A program made the translations under genes and the position numbers. Positions 1 to 5,760 of a stretch of DNA of 5,964 nucleotides are shown one piece after another. Numbering within the stretch: the first letter of the stretch is position 1; each line of letters opens with the position of its first letter. Origin of the DNA: Flavobacteriaceae bacterium (GTDB taxonomy: Bacteria > Bacteroidota > Bacteroidia > Flavobacteriales > Flavobacteriaceae); the NCBI GenBank assembly GCA_002401105.1, contig NVSD01000024.1:1417-7380 (forward strand), given 5' to 3'. The notes below the pieces were generated by a model. That model ran no database searches. It was not told the origin of the DNA and saw nothing but the letters and a program-made list of their open reading frames with translations.

Positions 1-339
1 CAGGCTAGCGCCAACTACTACACAGGTATAACTAATCCTGACGCGCTGCCGCAGGAAGAATGGGTTCAATTTGTCATGGGTCTTCACGCAGCGTTTTTAA
101 ATTTTCAAAACAGTTATTATCTGGCCGCAGAAGGCACACTGGATCACGAAATCCGCAACTCGCTGACAGCGGCCATCGCCGCCGTTAAAGGTCAGCCTGG
201 GTTTCTCCGGTATTGGCAACAGCGCAAACCCATATTCTTTCCCGAATTTCAGGATTATGTGGATCTGATAGTTGCATCCGATCAGGTAAACTCGGAAGGT
301 GTCTACAAAAAGATAGAACCCGTTGGAGCCACACCATGA
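1..339 (+). CDS. C-terminal part of unrecognised conserved protein (5' end outside window)
   Basis: The frame is open from base 1 to a TGA at 337-339, giving 112 residues with no upstream stop, so the gene begins before the window. The internal ATG at 76 is probably not the start, because the protein-like sequence continues upstream of it (residues reading GITNPDALPQEEW). The fragment is rich in aromatic residues, with no membrane segment and no catalytic motif that I recognise. Its features are a W-x-QF-x-MGLHAAF stretch, a YW-x2-RK-x-IFF segment, and F-x2-YVD near residues 80-88. From memory this layout resembles uncharacterised proteobacterial proteins that have an N-terminal membrane anchor and a C-terminal W..R...F...F..YVD signature, but I could not search for it. 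GC is about 49% by hand count and codons such as GCC, CTG and CGC are common, unlike every other gene here. It is therefore either transferred DNA or the edge of a mis-joined contig. No function is assigned. Confidence 0.7.
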   Translation, partial: QASANYYTGITNPDALPQEEWVQFVMGLHAAFLNFQNSYYLAAEGTLDHEIRNSLTAAIAAVKGQPGFLRYWQQRKPIFFPEFQDYVDLIVASDQVNSEGVYKKIEPVGATP

Positions 340-407
340 TCCTGCGCCGTACAATAAAACCAGAGAAACCAAAACCAAAGCTTATTTCTATGAAAGGAAA
401 AAAGAAA
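340..407. other. composition junction between GC-richer and AT-rich DNA
   Basis: Base composition changes abruptly here. The sequence stays GC-rich to about 353 (GATCCTGCGCCG) and then turns A-rich (ACAATAAAACC onward). The gene before it does not look flavobacterial, while everything after it does. No repeat, integrase site or terminator is visible at the boundary. I also find no TAnnTTTG promoter between 340 and 407 for the gene that follows, as would be expected if its natural upstream region had been replaced. The exact breakpoint cannot be placed from sequence alone. Confidence 0.5.
393..398 (+). promoter_or_regulatory. possible ribosome binding site AAAGGA
   Basis: AAAGGA lies 9 bases before the ATG at 408, and it is the main reason for choosing that start over the in-frame ATGs at 390 and 432. 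Bacteroidota rely little on Shine-Dalgarno pairing, so its weight is limited. The ATG at 432, which gives a textbook signal peptide starting MRKLLVLF, remains a real alternative. Confidence 0.35.
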
Positions 408-938
408 ATGAAAAAATATTATACAAACAATATGAGAAAATTACTAGTACTATTTACTGTGTTTATAGGGACTTTATCTTATGCTCAACAAGAGTTAAAG
501 ATAGATTTATTGGATGCAGTGGCTTTAAAAACTGTAGAGATTTCATATGAAACATATATAAGTGAGCAATCTTCGATTGGACTTTCTGTTTTGTTTAATT
601 TCGAGAAACAAGAAGCTGACTTTAGGTACAATGAGGACCGTATGCTAACGCCTTTTTTTCGTCATTATTTTAGTGTAAAAGGCAATTGGAACATGTTTGG
701 CGAAGTGTTTTTTGGATTAAATACTGGAGAAACAGAAGAAGCTCCTTCATTAGAAGGGAGTGAGAAGCAATATAAATCCTATACGGATGGTGCCTTAGGA
801 GTTGCCATAGGGAGTAAATATATTTCTTCGGCTGGTTTTGTCCTTGATATTTATGGCGGATTGGGTAGAAATCTGTTTTCAGACAAATCGCCTAGTGTGG
901 TGCCAAGAGTTGGGATAAATATTGGATATCGATTCTAG
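408..938 (+). CDS. DUF3575-like small outer-membrane beta-barrel protein
   Basis: This is a 176-residue exported protein. Residues 9-27 (MRKLLVLFTVFIGTLSYAQ) form a signal peptide typical of Flavobacteriia. The mature part alternates polar and hydrophobic residues in short strands (KTVEISYETY, SSIGLSVLFNF, NMFGEVFFGLNTG, ALGVAIGSKYIS, AGFVLDIYGGLG). It ends in RVGINIGYRF, a C-terminal phenylalanine strand of the kind read by the BAM machinery. From memory the pattern DLLDAVALKTVEISYE with TPFFRHYF fits the DUF3575 group of flavobacterial outer-membrane proteins, whose function is unknown. The mature protein, about 150 residues, suggests a barrel of roughly eight strands. The frame stays open upstream to 213, but that part overlaps the preceding gene and is not protein-like. 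The start at 408 is supported by AAAGGA; 432 is also possible. No promoter was found upstream. The gene ends at a shared terminator. Confidence 0.85.
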   Translation: MKKYYTNNMRKLLVLFTVFIGTLSYAQQELKIDLLDAVALKTVEISYETYISEQSSIGLSVLFNFEKQEADFRYNEDRMLTPFFRHYFSVKGNWNMFGEVFFGLNTGETEEAPSLEGSEKQYKSYTDGALGVAIGSKYISSAGFVLDIYGGLGRNLFSDKSPSVVPRVGINIGYRF

Positions 939-970
939 GAAATAACTACTTTTTTATATTTATTATAAGA

Positions 971-1004
971 AAAACGTCAAGCTCCTTAGGGAAGTTGACG
1001 TTTT
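971..1004. terminator. bidirectional hairpin terminator between convergent genes
   Basis: A perfect 10-bp stem, AAAACGTCAA (971-980) against TTGACGTTTT (995-1004), encloses a 14-base loop. Eight Ts at 1001-1008 follow on the plus strand, and four Ts follow the stem on the minus strand. It lies between the stop of the barrel gene (938) and the stop of the convergent LysM gene (1007-1009), so it can end both transcripts. Confidence 0.85.
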
Positions 1005-1006
1005 TT

Positions 1007-1543
1007 TTATTGAACCGTAAGTTTTTGCCCTATACTTATATTAGTGTTGTTTAGATTATTTTTACTTAGTAAGGATTGTACCGGTATTCCGTATCTTCTA
1101 GAAATGCTGTAAAGGGTTTCTCCTTTAGTAACGGTGTGTTGGTTTGTGTTACTGTGTTTTAAGGTCTGTAGAGGCGTCTTTTTAACGGAGCTTTGTGGGC
1201 TTACTTTTAGTGTTCTTCCTATGTGTAAAGCGTGGTTTTCAGAAAGGTCGTTCCATAATAAAAGTTCGGCAATACTAATGTTGTGTTTATTGGAAATACT
1301 GTAGTAAGTATCACCGTCAGTTACCTTATAAATAGAAGTAGTTGTATTGACTTTTATAGCATCGTTTTTTTGTGTTTTGAGCGTACTTGTCTTGGCTTGA
1401 TGTTCGTATTTTACATAGCCAGACGTTTTATGCATCCATGCTTTTTTTCCGTCTAGTTCAATTTCAATATAAGCATCTGAATTTTGAGCAAAAGAATTTG
1501 CCGCATAGCACAGGATAGCTATTGCTAGGATTTTCATTTTCAT
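1007..1543 (-). CDS. secreted protein with two LysM domains
   Basis: This is a 178-residue exported protein likely to bind peptidoglycan. Residues 1-20 (MKMKILAIAILCYAANSFAQ) form a signal peptide with a likely cut after SFA. Residues 21-70 form a short unrecognised region containing IEIELDGKKAWMHKTSGYV. LysM domain 1 spans about 71-114 (YKVTDGDTYYSISNKH to IGRTLKV). A Ser/Thr/Lys linker follows, then LysM domain 2 at about 135-177 (HTVTKGETLYSISRRYGIP to IGQKLTV). LysM domains bind N-acetylglucosamine in peptidoglycan. No hydrolase domain is attached, so a wall-anchoring or adaptor role in the periplasm is an inference. The frame is open up to an ATG at 1615, but those 24 extra residues are basic and would precede the signal peptide. 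The promoter at 1564-1595 also lies inside that extension. The start at 1543 is therefore preferred; an ATG two codons later (1537) is nearly equivalent. Confidence 0.88.
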   Translation of the reverse strand: MKMKILAIAILCYAANSFAQNSDAYIEIELDGKKAWMHKTSGYVKYEHQAKTSTLKTQKNDAIKVNTTTSIYKVTDGDTYYSISNKHNISIAELLLWNDLSENHALHIGRTLKVSPQSSVKKTPLQTLKHSNTNQHTVTKGETLYSISRRYGIPVQSLLSKNNLNNTNISIGQKLTVQ

Positions 1544-1563
1544 AATGTTTCTTTTTCTTTTTT

Positions 1564-1595
1564 CAAAAATAGTGAATTTTCTATCTGAAAGCAAA
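1564..1595 (-). promoter_or_regulatory. Bacteroidota-type promoter of the LysM gene
   Basis: On the minus strand, TATTTTTG (1571 down to 1564) matches the Bacteroidota -7 element TAnnTTTG. A TTTG at 1595-1592 forms the -33 element, with a 20-base spacer that suits this promoter class. Transcription would begin near 1558 and leave a leader of about 15 bases before the ATG at 1543. The match is by eye. Confidence 0.65.
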
Positions 1596-1936
1596 AAGTG
1601 ATGGCGTATTTGCATTCTTTAAACTGGTTTAATACAGTCTATTATTTGTGTTTTTTAGAGCGGTTCAATTGGTTTTTAAAATCATTTTCCTATAATGTTC
1701 TCCGCCTAAAAATAGAAAATACTTTTGTGAAAGACGGTTGGTGATATGAATTTAATTAGCCAACGTGTTGCGGTAGTTGGATATACCTTGGATATGTAAC
1801 GAGCGTTTTTATTTAAAAGTATCTCGATGCATCTTTTATGAATTTGATAAATGTTACAGGATGCTAATTATTGGCATTGTTCTTGATCTTTACGCAACAT
1901 TACTCTGAAGATTAATTATATTTTAAACTCCCCAAT
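1596..1936. other. gene-poor intergenic region with short repeats and a possible leader frame
   Basis: No recognised gene is found here. Visible items: TACTTTTG at 1720-1727 matches a plus-strand -7 element, but no TTG lies at the right distance upstream. TTGGATAT occurs twice, at 1777-1784 and 1788-1795, 11 bases apart, with a looser form TTGGTGATAT at 1738-1747. CCAAC at 1760-1764 can pair with GTTGG on either side (1737-1741 or 1776-1780). A 17-codon frame starts with ATG at 1746 and stops at 1797-1799. GATGCATC at 1826-1833 is a palindrome. Together these could be the regulatory leader of the gene at 1937, but each signal alone is weak. Confidence 0.35.
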
Positions 1937-3151
1937 ATGAAGTATTTCTCTTTTTTTTTAGTGCTATTTTTTACTAGCCAGTCTCTTTTTTCACAAGAAA
2001 ACATCGATATTCAGCAAGAAATTGCAGTTTTGAAAATGGAAAATAAATTCTTTAAAGCTCGGTTAATTAGTATTGATAAAAGTTTTTATGACATTGAGAA
2101 AAAGAAATTAGAAACCGCTATTATTTTAGGCGTTAAGATGAGTGAGAAGTGGAATAACCTACAAAATAATATATCTATTAGTAAAGGGTTGAATAGGATT
2201 ACTCAAATCAATAGTGTTGGAGAGTCCAATGCTTTGGGACTTAACTTTGATGCTACTATTCAGGAAATGATTGATAAGAATTTAGTGGTTTCATTTAAGG
2301 AAGCTCCAGAGGCATCTCAGGCATCTAAAAGCAATGCTAAAAGTAGGTGGAAAACAATTGTGCATCGAATATTGAATAATGATGTGGTGCAAAGTTTTGT
2401 CAAGTCGAATCCGTTTACCTCAATTGCGAATTCTTTGATTAATTCAGCGATTGGATTTACAAGCTTCGATGTGGTGACACAAGCGGATATTAAGTTGGTA
2501 ACGGTGGGTGAGGAGTTGCCTAAAAAGTACAAGCATTACCGAAACGAGTGGAAAACAAAATACGATATTATTGGAGCTACAACGGTGAAATCTATGGCGC
2601 ATGCGAACAATGTGATTTCAGACAAAGCCTTACAGGGTTTTTCTGAAGCCATTAAGCCGTACATTAGTCTTTATAATCAAATGGCAGCTTCTAATTTAAA
2701 GTTTCAAATCCAAATACAGGAAGTCTCTAGTTTACATGCCGACTATAAAGATGTGATTTCTACTTATGATAAAGAATTGTTGAGGTCTTTAGATATTGTT
2801 TATTTAAGTGATTTACCTTCTAGGTTAAGCGGATTGACATATGTAGCCTTGGATTCCTCTTTCCCTGCGTATCGAGAGGTAATAGAAAAACCAGCACTGT
2901 CTGCAGCAAGAGGCTTGGCTAATCAATACACTATTCTATATAAAAAAGTCAATGAGTTAAATATTCGTTTTTACGATGTGCATACCAAGCATTTTAAGGC
3001 TTATATCAAGCACTTGAATGATGCACTAATTTTAACGGAAGGAGGGAAAACTAATTTTGATAAAGTTAAAATCCTACAATCCATTCGCTTTTTAGAATTG
3101 CAGTTGATTGCCTCTGAAAAAGCAAAGAATCAATTATTACCTAAAGAGTAA
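1937..3151 (+). CDS. secreted protein of unknown function, 404 residues
   Basis: I do not recognise this protein. Residues 1-20 (MKYFSFFLVLFFTSQSLFSQ) form a clear signal peptide, probably cut near FSQ/E, so the product is exported. Residues 21-75 are charged and helical, with a coiled-coil look (IQQEIAVLKMENKFFKARL). Residues 117-140 form a polar stretch rich in Ser, Ala and Lys. Residues 157-177 form the most apolar part (SNPFTSIANSLINSAIGF); it contains Asn, Ser and Lys and could be an amphipathic helix or a weak membrane segment. Residues 195-400 look mainly helical, with scattered KYKHYRNEW, LHADYKDV and RFYDVHTKHFKAY segments. There are no cysteines, no lipobox, no catalytic motif and no C-terminal secretion (T9SS) domain. 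The ATG at 1937 is the first that leaves a complete signal peptide; no Shine-Dalgarno sequence precedes it. A hairpin terminator follows, so it appears to be a single-gene unit. Confidence 0.85.
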   Translation: MKYFSFFLVLFFTSQSLFSQENIDIQQEIAVLKMENKFFKARLISIDKSFYDIEKKKLETAIILGVKMSEKWNNLQNNISISKGLNRITQINSVGESNALGLNFDATIQEMIDKNLVVSFKEAPEASQASKSNAKSRWKTIVHRILNNDVVQSFVKSNPFTSIANSLINSAIGFTSFDVVTQADIKLVTVGEELPKKYKHYRNEWKTKYDIIGATTVKSMAHANNVISDKALQGFSEAIKPYISLYNQMAASNLKFQIQIQEVSSLHADYKDVISTYDKELLRSLDIVYLSDLPSRLSGLTYVALDSSFPAYREVIEKPALSAARGLANQYTILYKKVNELNIRFYDVHTKHFKAYIKHLNDALILTEGGKTNFDKVKILQSIRFLELQLIASEKAKNQLLPKE

Positions 3152-3197
3152 CTATTCGCTATTAGGCTTGGAGTTAAATTGGTTTATGTTGACGTGG

Positions 3198-3242
3198 ATA
3201 TTATAAAAACGCCCAACAGCTATTTCTAGCGTTGGGCGTTTT
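3198..3242 (+). terminator. hairpin terminator, copy 1 of an exact 45-bp repeat
   Basis: AAAACGCCCAAC (3206-3217) pairs perfectly with GTTGGGCGTTTT (3231-3242). Inside are one unpaired A (3218), a second stem GCTA/TAGC (3219-3222 with 3227-3230) and a TTTC loop. The T run is short: four in the plus direction, five in the minus direction. It lies 46 bases after the stop of the 404-residue gene. The whole 45 bases recur identically at 4409-4453. Confidence 0.8.
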
Positions 3243-3477
3243 ATGTAAATTATGTTTTACGATATCTTACGTTTAGCATAAGAGCGACCGTTGTTATTGC
3301 TTTTAAATAAATGGCTTTTATATTGCCTGTGAAACTGTTAAACATAGCTATGTTTTTAGTTCAAAAAATTGATTTTATTATGTAGATTTGATGAGTTGTT
3401 TCCTGATAAACAGTTGTTTATTTTATTGTTTGAGGAACTATTGTTTAATGTGACTATGAAACCTCAAAAATTCTAAT
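3243..3477 (+). promoter_or_regulatory. AT-rich upstream region with weak promoter candidate
   Basis: There is no gene in this stretch. TAGATTTG at 3383-3390 matches the Bacteroidota -7 element TAnnTTTG. The position about 20 bases upstream reads GTTC rather than TTTG, so the -33 element is poor. It would give a leader of about 80 bases for the gene at 3478. A near match with a 3-base gap (TA TTG TTTG, 3424-3432) lies closer to the gene. No Shine-Dalgarno sequence is seen before the ATG. Confidence 0.35.
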
Positions 3478-4386
3478 ATGAACAAAAATACTTTTTTAGT
3501 ACTCGTAGTGATAGCTATGGGTTTGTTTTCGTGTAGTAAAACAAGTAAAAAAAAGCAATATGTAGACTGGCAAACATTTTATTTTAGGTCGGATACTGTT
3601 TCTGGTAAATTCATAGAGAAACTTGCGATGTTTATTCCTGTAAAGGTCGAAAACGACACAACGGTTTATAAAATGCAATTTGATACTGGGGCAGATATGA
3701 CAGGGTTTTATGAAAATCCAATTCGAGAAATAGAAGCTTTCGCTACTGAAATTGATACATTTAATGTAGACCAATATTCATCGTCAATTTCGCTTTATTT
3801 GGATTCTTATAAATCCAATGTCAAGGCTTATCCTATTCGTAAAAACTATGGAGTTAAAGGGTCCAAACTTATTGGAACTATAGGAGTGAATAATTTTAAA
3901 GGAAAAGTATTGATTATAGATTATCCCAATGAAAAATTTGCAATTTTAGATAGTATCTCTAAAACAACAGAATTGCAGTATGAGTCTGTTGATTTTGAAA
4001 CTGTGCAAGGACGAGTGGTTTTAAATTTGACTATTAGGGAGCAGCAGTATAAGTTTATGTTTGATACAGGTTCTTCCACGACTCCTTTAATCACAACAAT
4101 GTCCCTTTATGAAAAATTCACTTCAAATATTAAGGTTGATAAAGACACTATTAAGGCGTATTCTTGGGGGATTAAAGTGATTGCGCCTGGAGCAAAAATC
4201 CATTATCCAATAAAAGTTGGAGATGTAAAACTAAAAGTGAATAGCACGGTCTACGGAACCGACGCTGAACACACCTTGGCGTTTTTTAAAGATTCCAATA
4301 TAGACGGGTTAATTTCTAATCCTTTCTTTTTTAATGATGTTGTACTGATTGATTTTAAAAATAAAAAGTTTGGAGTGAAGAAGTAA
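3478..4386 (+). CDS. lipoprotein with two retropepsin-like aspartyl protease lobes
   Basis: This 302-residue protein has a lipoprotein signal peptide ending in LFSC. Cys19 is the only cysteine, as expected for a lipid-anchored protein. No acidic residues follow it, so the usual Bacteroidota surface-export signal is not evident and a periplasm-facing location is more likely. It contains two aspartyl-protease motifs: FDTGADMT (Asp69) and FDTGSSTT (Asp196). Each is followed by the same kind of lobe ending: GTIGVNNFKGKVLIIDYPNEKFAI at about 132-156, and DGLISNPFF through VVLIDFKNKKFGV at about 276-300. This points to an internal duplication that gives a two-lobed enzyme in one chain, as in pepsin, though each lobe looks like the bacterial retropepsin families. 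Aspartyl proteases use one Asp from each lobe to activate water for peptide cleavage. Substrate and true activity are unknown. It is flanked by identical terminators and has no operon partner. Confidence 0.85.
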   Translation: MNKNTFLVLVVIAMGLFSCSKTSKKKQYVDWQTFYFRSDTVSGKFIEKLAMFIPVKVENDTTVYKMQFDTGADMTGFYENPIREIEAFATEIDTFNVDQYSSSISLYLDSYKSNVKAYPIRKNYGVKGSKLIGTIGVNNFKGKVLIIDYPNEKFAILDSISKTTELQYESVDFETVQGRVVLNLTIREQQYKFMFDTGSSTTPLITTMSLYEKFTSNIKVDKDTIKAYSWGIKVIAPGAKIHYPIKVGDVKLKVNSTVYGTDAEHTLAFFKDSNIDGLISNPFFFNDVVLIDFKNKKFGVKK

Positions 4387-4408
4387 TACTGTTCTCGCCA
4401 TTGCTTGT

Positions 4409-4453
4409 ATATTATAAAAACGCCCAACAGCTATTTCTAGCGTTGGGCGTTTT
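4409..4453. terminator. bidirectional hairpin terminator, copy 2 of the 45-bp repeat
   Basis: The hairpin is the same as at 3198-3242: AAAACGCCCAAC (4417-4428) pairs with GTTGGGCGTTTT (4442-4453), with an inner GCTA/TAGC stem. It lies between the stop of the protease gene (4386) and the stop of convergent sucB (4510), so it can end both transcripts. The minus-strand T run is five bases long, one more than on the plus strand. Confidence 0.82.
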
Positions 4454-4509
4454 GTATAAAATTTATAGTGTAAATAGTTCCGTAAAGTCTCCTACTTTAA
4501 GGTGAAAAT

Positions 4510-5709
4510 TTACATCTCCAATGCTTTGGTAGGATTATTATCCATCAATAATTCTACAGGATTTTCCAATGCTTCTTTAACCGCAACTAAGAATCCAACA
4601 GACTCACGTCCGTCAATAATTCTGTGGTCATAAGATAAGGCAACATACATAATAGGTTGGATCACCACTTCGCCATTCACAGCCATAGGGCGTTGTACAA
4701 TATTGTGCATTCCTAAAATTCCACTCTGAGGTGGGTTTAAGATAGGCGTAGAGAGCATAGAACCGAATACACCACCATTGGTAATGGTAAAAGTTCCACC
4801 CGTCATTTCATCGATGGTTATTTGACCGTCACGTGCACGGATAGCCAAACGTTTCACTTCACTTTCCACACCTCTAAAGCTCAATGCTTCGGCATTTCTA
4901 ATTACAGGAACCATCAATCCTTTTGGTCCAGAAACAGCAATAGAAATATCATGGAAATCATGGGTTATTTGATAATCACCATCCAGCATAGAATTCACGT
5001 CTGGATACATTTTAAGTGCTCTTACTATGGCTAGCGTAAAGAAACTCATAAACCCTAGTCCAACGCCGTGTTTGGCTTTAAAATCTTCTTTAAACTGCGT
5101 ACGTAAATCAAAAATAGGTTGCATGTTTACCTCGTTAAAGGTGGTTAACATGGCGGTTTCATTTTTAACAGTTACCAAGCGTTCTGCTACTTTTCTACGT
5201 AACATGGACATTTTTTTACGTCCGGTTCCACGGGCACCTCCTGTTGGAGTTCCCATGCTCGGAACTGCTTTTACAGCATCGTCCTTGGTAATACGACCAT
5301 CGCGGCCAGAACCTTTAACGGTTGTGCTAGCAATGTTTTTTTCGTCTAATATTTTTTTAGCTGCAGGTGAAGTTGTACCACTTGCATAGGTTTCCTTTTT
5401 AGGGGCTGCAACTACGGGAGCTGCTGTTTTAGTTTCGGTGGCTGCAGGAGTTTCAGAACCTGCTGGTTTTTCACCATCTAAGTCAATTAAACATACCACA
5501 GATCCAACCGTTACGGCATCACCTTCTTCGGCTTTTAAAGTAATAATCCCACTTTCTTCCGCAGGTAATTCTAAGGTTGCCTTGTCAGAATCTACTTCTG
5601 CAATAGGTTGGTCTTTTTCTACGTAGTCACCATCTTCAACTAACCAAGCTGCTATTTCTACTTCTGTAATTGATTCTCCTGGTGAAGGAACTTTCATTTC
5701 TAAAATCAT
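4510..5709 (-). CDS. sucB: dihydrolipoyllysine succinyltransferase, E2 of 2-oxoglutarate dehydrogenase
   Basis: This is the E2 core enzyme (EC 2.3.1.61), which moves the succinyl group from lipoate to CoA in the TCA cycle, in the cytoplasm. It is complete at 399 residues, close to the family's usual ~400. One lipoyl domain spans about 2-76, with the lipoyl-lysine at Lys43 in DSDKATLE. An Ala/Pro/Thr linker covers about 80-112. The peripheral subunit-binding domain spans about 113-148 ([13 protein letters not shown] to [10 protein letters not shown]). The catalytic acyltransferase domain runs from about 165 to 399, with the active-site motif [14 protein letters not shown] (His362, Asp366). [14 protein letters not shown] matches E2 of the 2-oxoglutarate rather than the pyruvate complex, and the neighbour, an E1 of the same complex, agrees. 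The start at 5709 ([13 protein letters not shown]) fits flavobacterial relatives; an ATG at 5697 is also possible. It is probably cotranscribed with sucA: 51 bases separate them and no promoter is visible in the gap. Confidence 0.97.
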   Translation of the reverse strand: MILEMKVPSPGESITEVEIAAWLVEDGDYVEKDQPIAEVDSDKATLELPAEESGIITLKAEEGDAVTVGSVVCLIDLDGEKPAGSETPAATETKTAAPVVAAPKKETYASGTTSPAAKKILDEKNIASTTVKGSGRDGRITKDDAVKAVPSMGTPTGGARGTGRKKMSMLRRKVAERLVTVKNETAMLTTFNEVNMQPIFDLRTQFKEDFKAKHGVGLGFMSFFTLAIVRALKMYPDVNSMLDGDYQITHDFHDISIAVSGPKGLMVPVIRNAEALSFRGVESEVKRLAIRARDGQITIDEMTGGTFTITNGGVFGSMLSTPILNPPQSGILGMHNIVQRPMAVNGEVVIQPIMYVALSYDHRIIDGRESVGFLVAVKEALENPVELLMDNNPTKALEM

Positions 5710-5730
5710 CTTTTATAATTTTAATGCACG

Positions 5731-5749
5731 GTATCAATAGGATTGATAC
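5731..5749 (-). repeat. inverted repeat in the sucA-sucB gap
   Basis: GTATCAAT (5731-5738) is the perfect reverse complement of ATTGATAC (5742-5749), separated by a 3-base loop. On the transcript it forms a tight 8-bp hairpin 11 bases after the sucA stop and about 21 bases before the sucB start. No T run follows, so it is not a normal terminator. It could be an RNA processing or stability element, or could tune sucB translation; that is inference. Confidence 0.5.
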
Positions 5750-5760
5750 GTTAGTTGTTG

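Larger units (their letters stand above)
3198..4453. repeat. exact 45-bp direct repeat flanking the aspartyl-protease gene
   Basis: Copies at 3198-3242 and 4409-4453 are identical over 45 bases and in the same orientation, 1211 bases apart start to start. The flanks diverge immediately: GG against GT before, ATGTA against GTATA after. The unit between them holds exactly one gene (3478-4386) and its upstream region. The repeated sequence is itself a strong hairpin that acts as a terminator, so it may be a dispersed terminator element rather than the edge of a mobile unit. Confidence 0.8.

Noticed and set aside
97..378. 93-codon open frame on the minus strand opposite the first gene
   Set aside because: It overlaps the plus-strand protein-like frame, crosses the composition junction and has no recognisable domain.
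213..407. Upstream extension of the barrel gene frame
   Set aside because: It overlaps the preceding gene and would put 65 unrelated residues before a clear signal peptide.
1746..1799. 17-codon frame as a real peptide gene
   Set aside because: It is too short to support from sequence alone; kept only as part of the possible regulatory leader.
2317..2532. 71-codon minus-strand frame inside the 404-residue gene
   Set aside because: It is a shadow of the plus-strand gene with no promoter or homology signal.
3211..3237. The hairpin carries GCCCAAC and GTTGGGC, which fit the RYYYAAC and GTTRRRY core sites of integron attC recombination sites, and a bulged A
   Set aside because: The stem is perfectly symmetric through the AAAA/TTTT arms, the whole hairpin is much shorter than typical attC sites, no separate L boxes or further unpaired bases are seen, and no integrase is present. 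A terminator explains it better, though the match is worth remembering alongside the repeat.
4483..4499. Small inverted repeat TAAAGT / ACTTTA after sucB
   Set aside because: A 6-bp AT-rich stem this short is expected by chance, and the strong hairpin at 4409-4453 already accounts for termination.
4822..5626. Several plus-strand open frames opposite sucB
   Set aside because: They are antisense to a strongly conserved complete gene and their translations look like nothing known.
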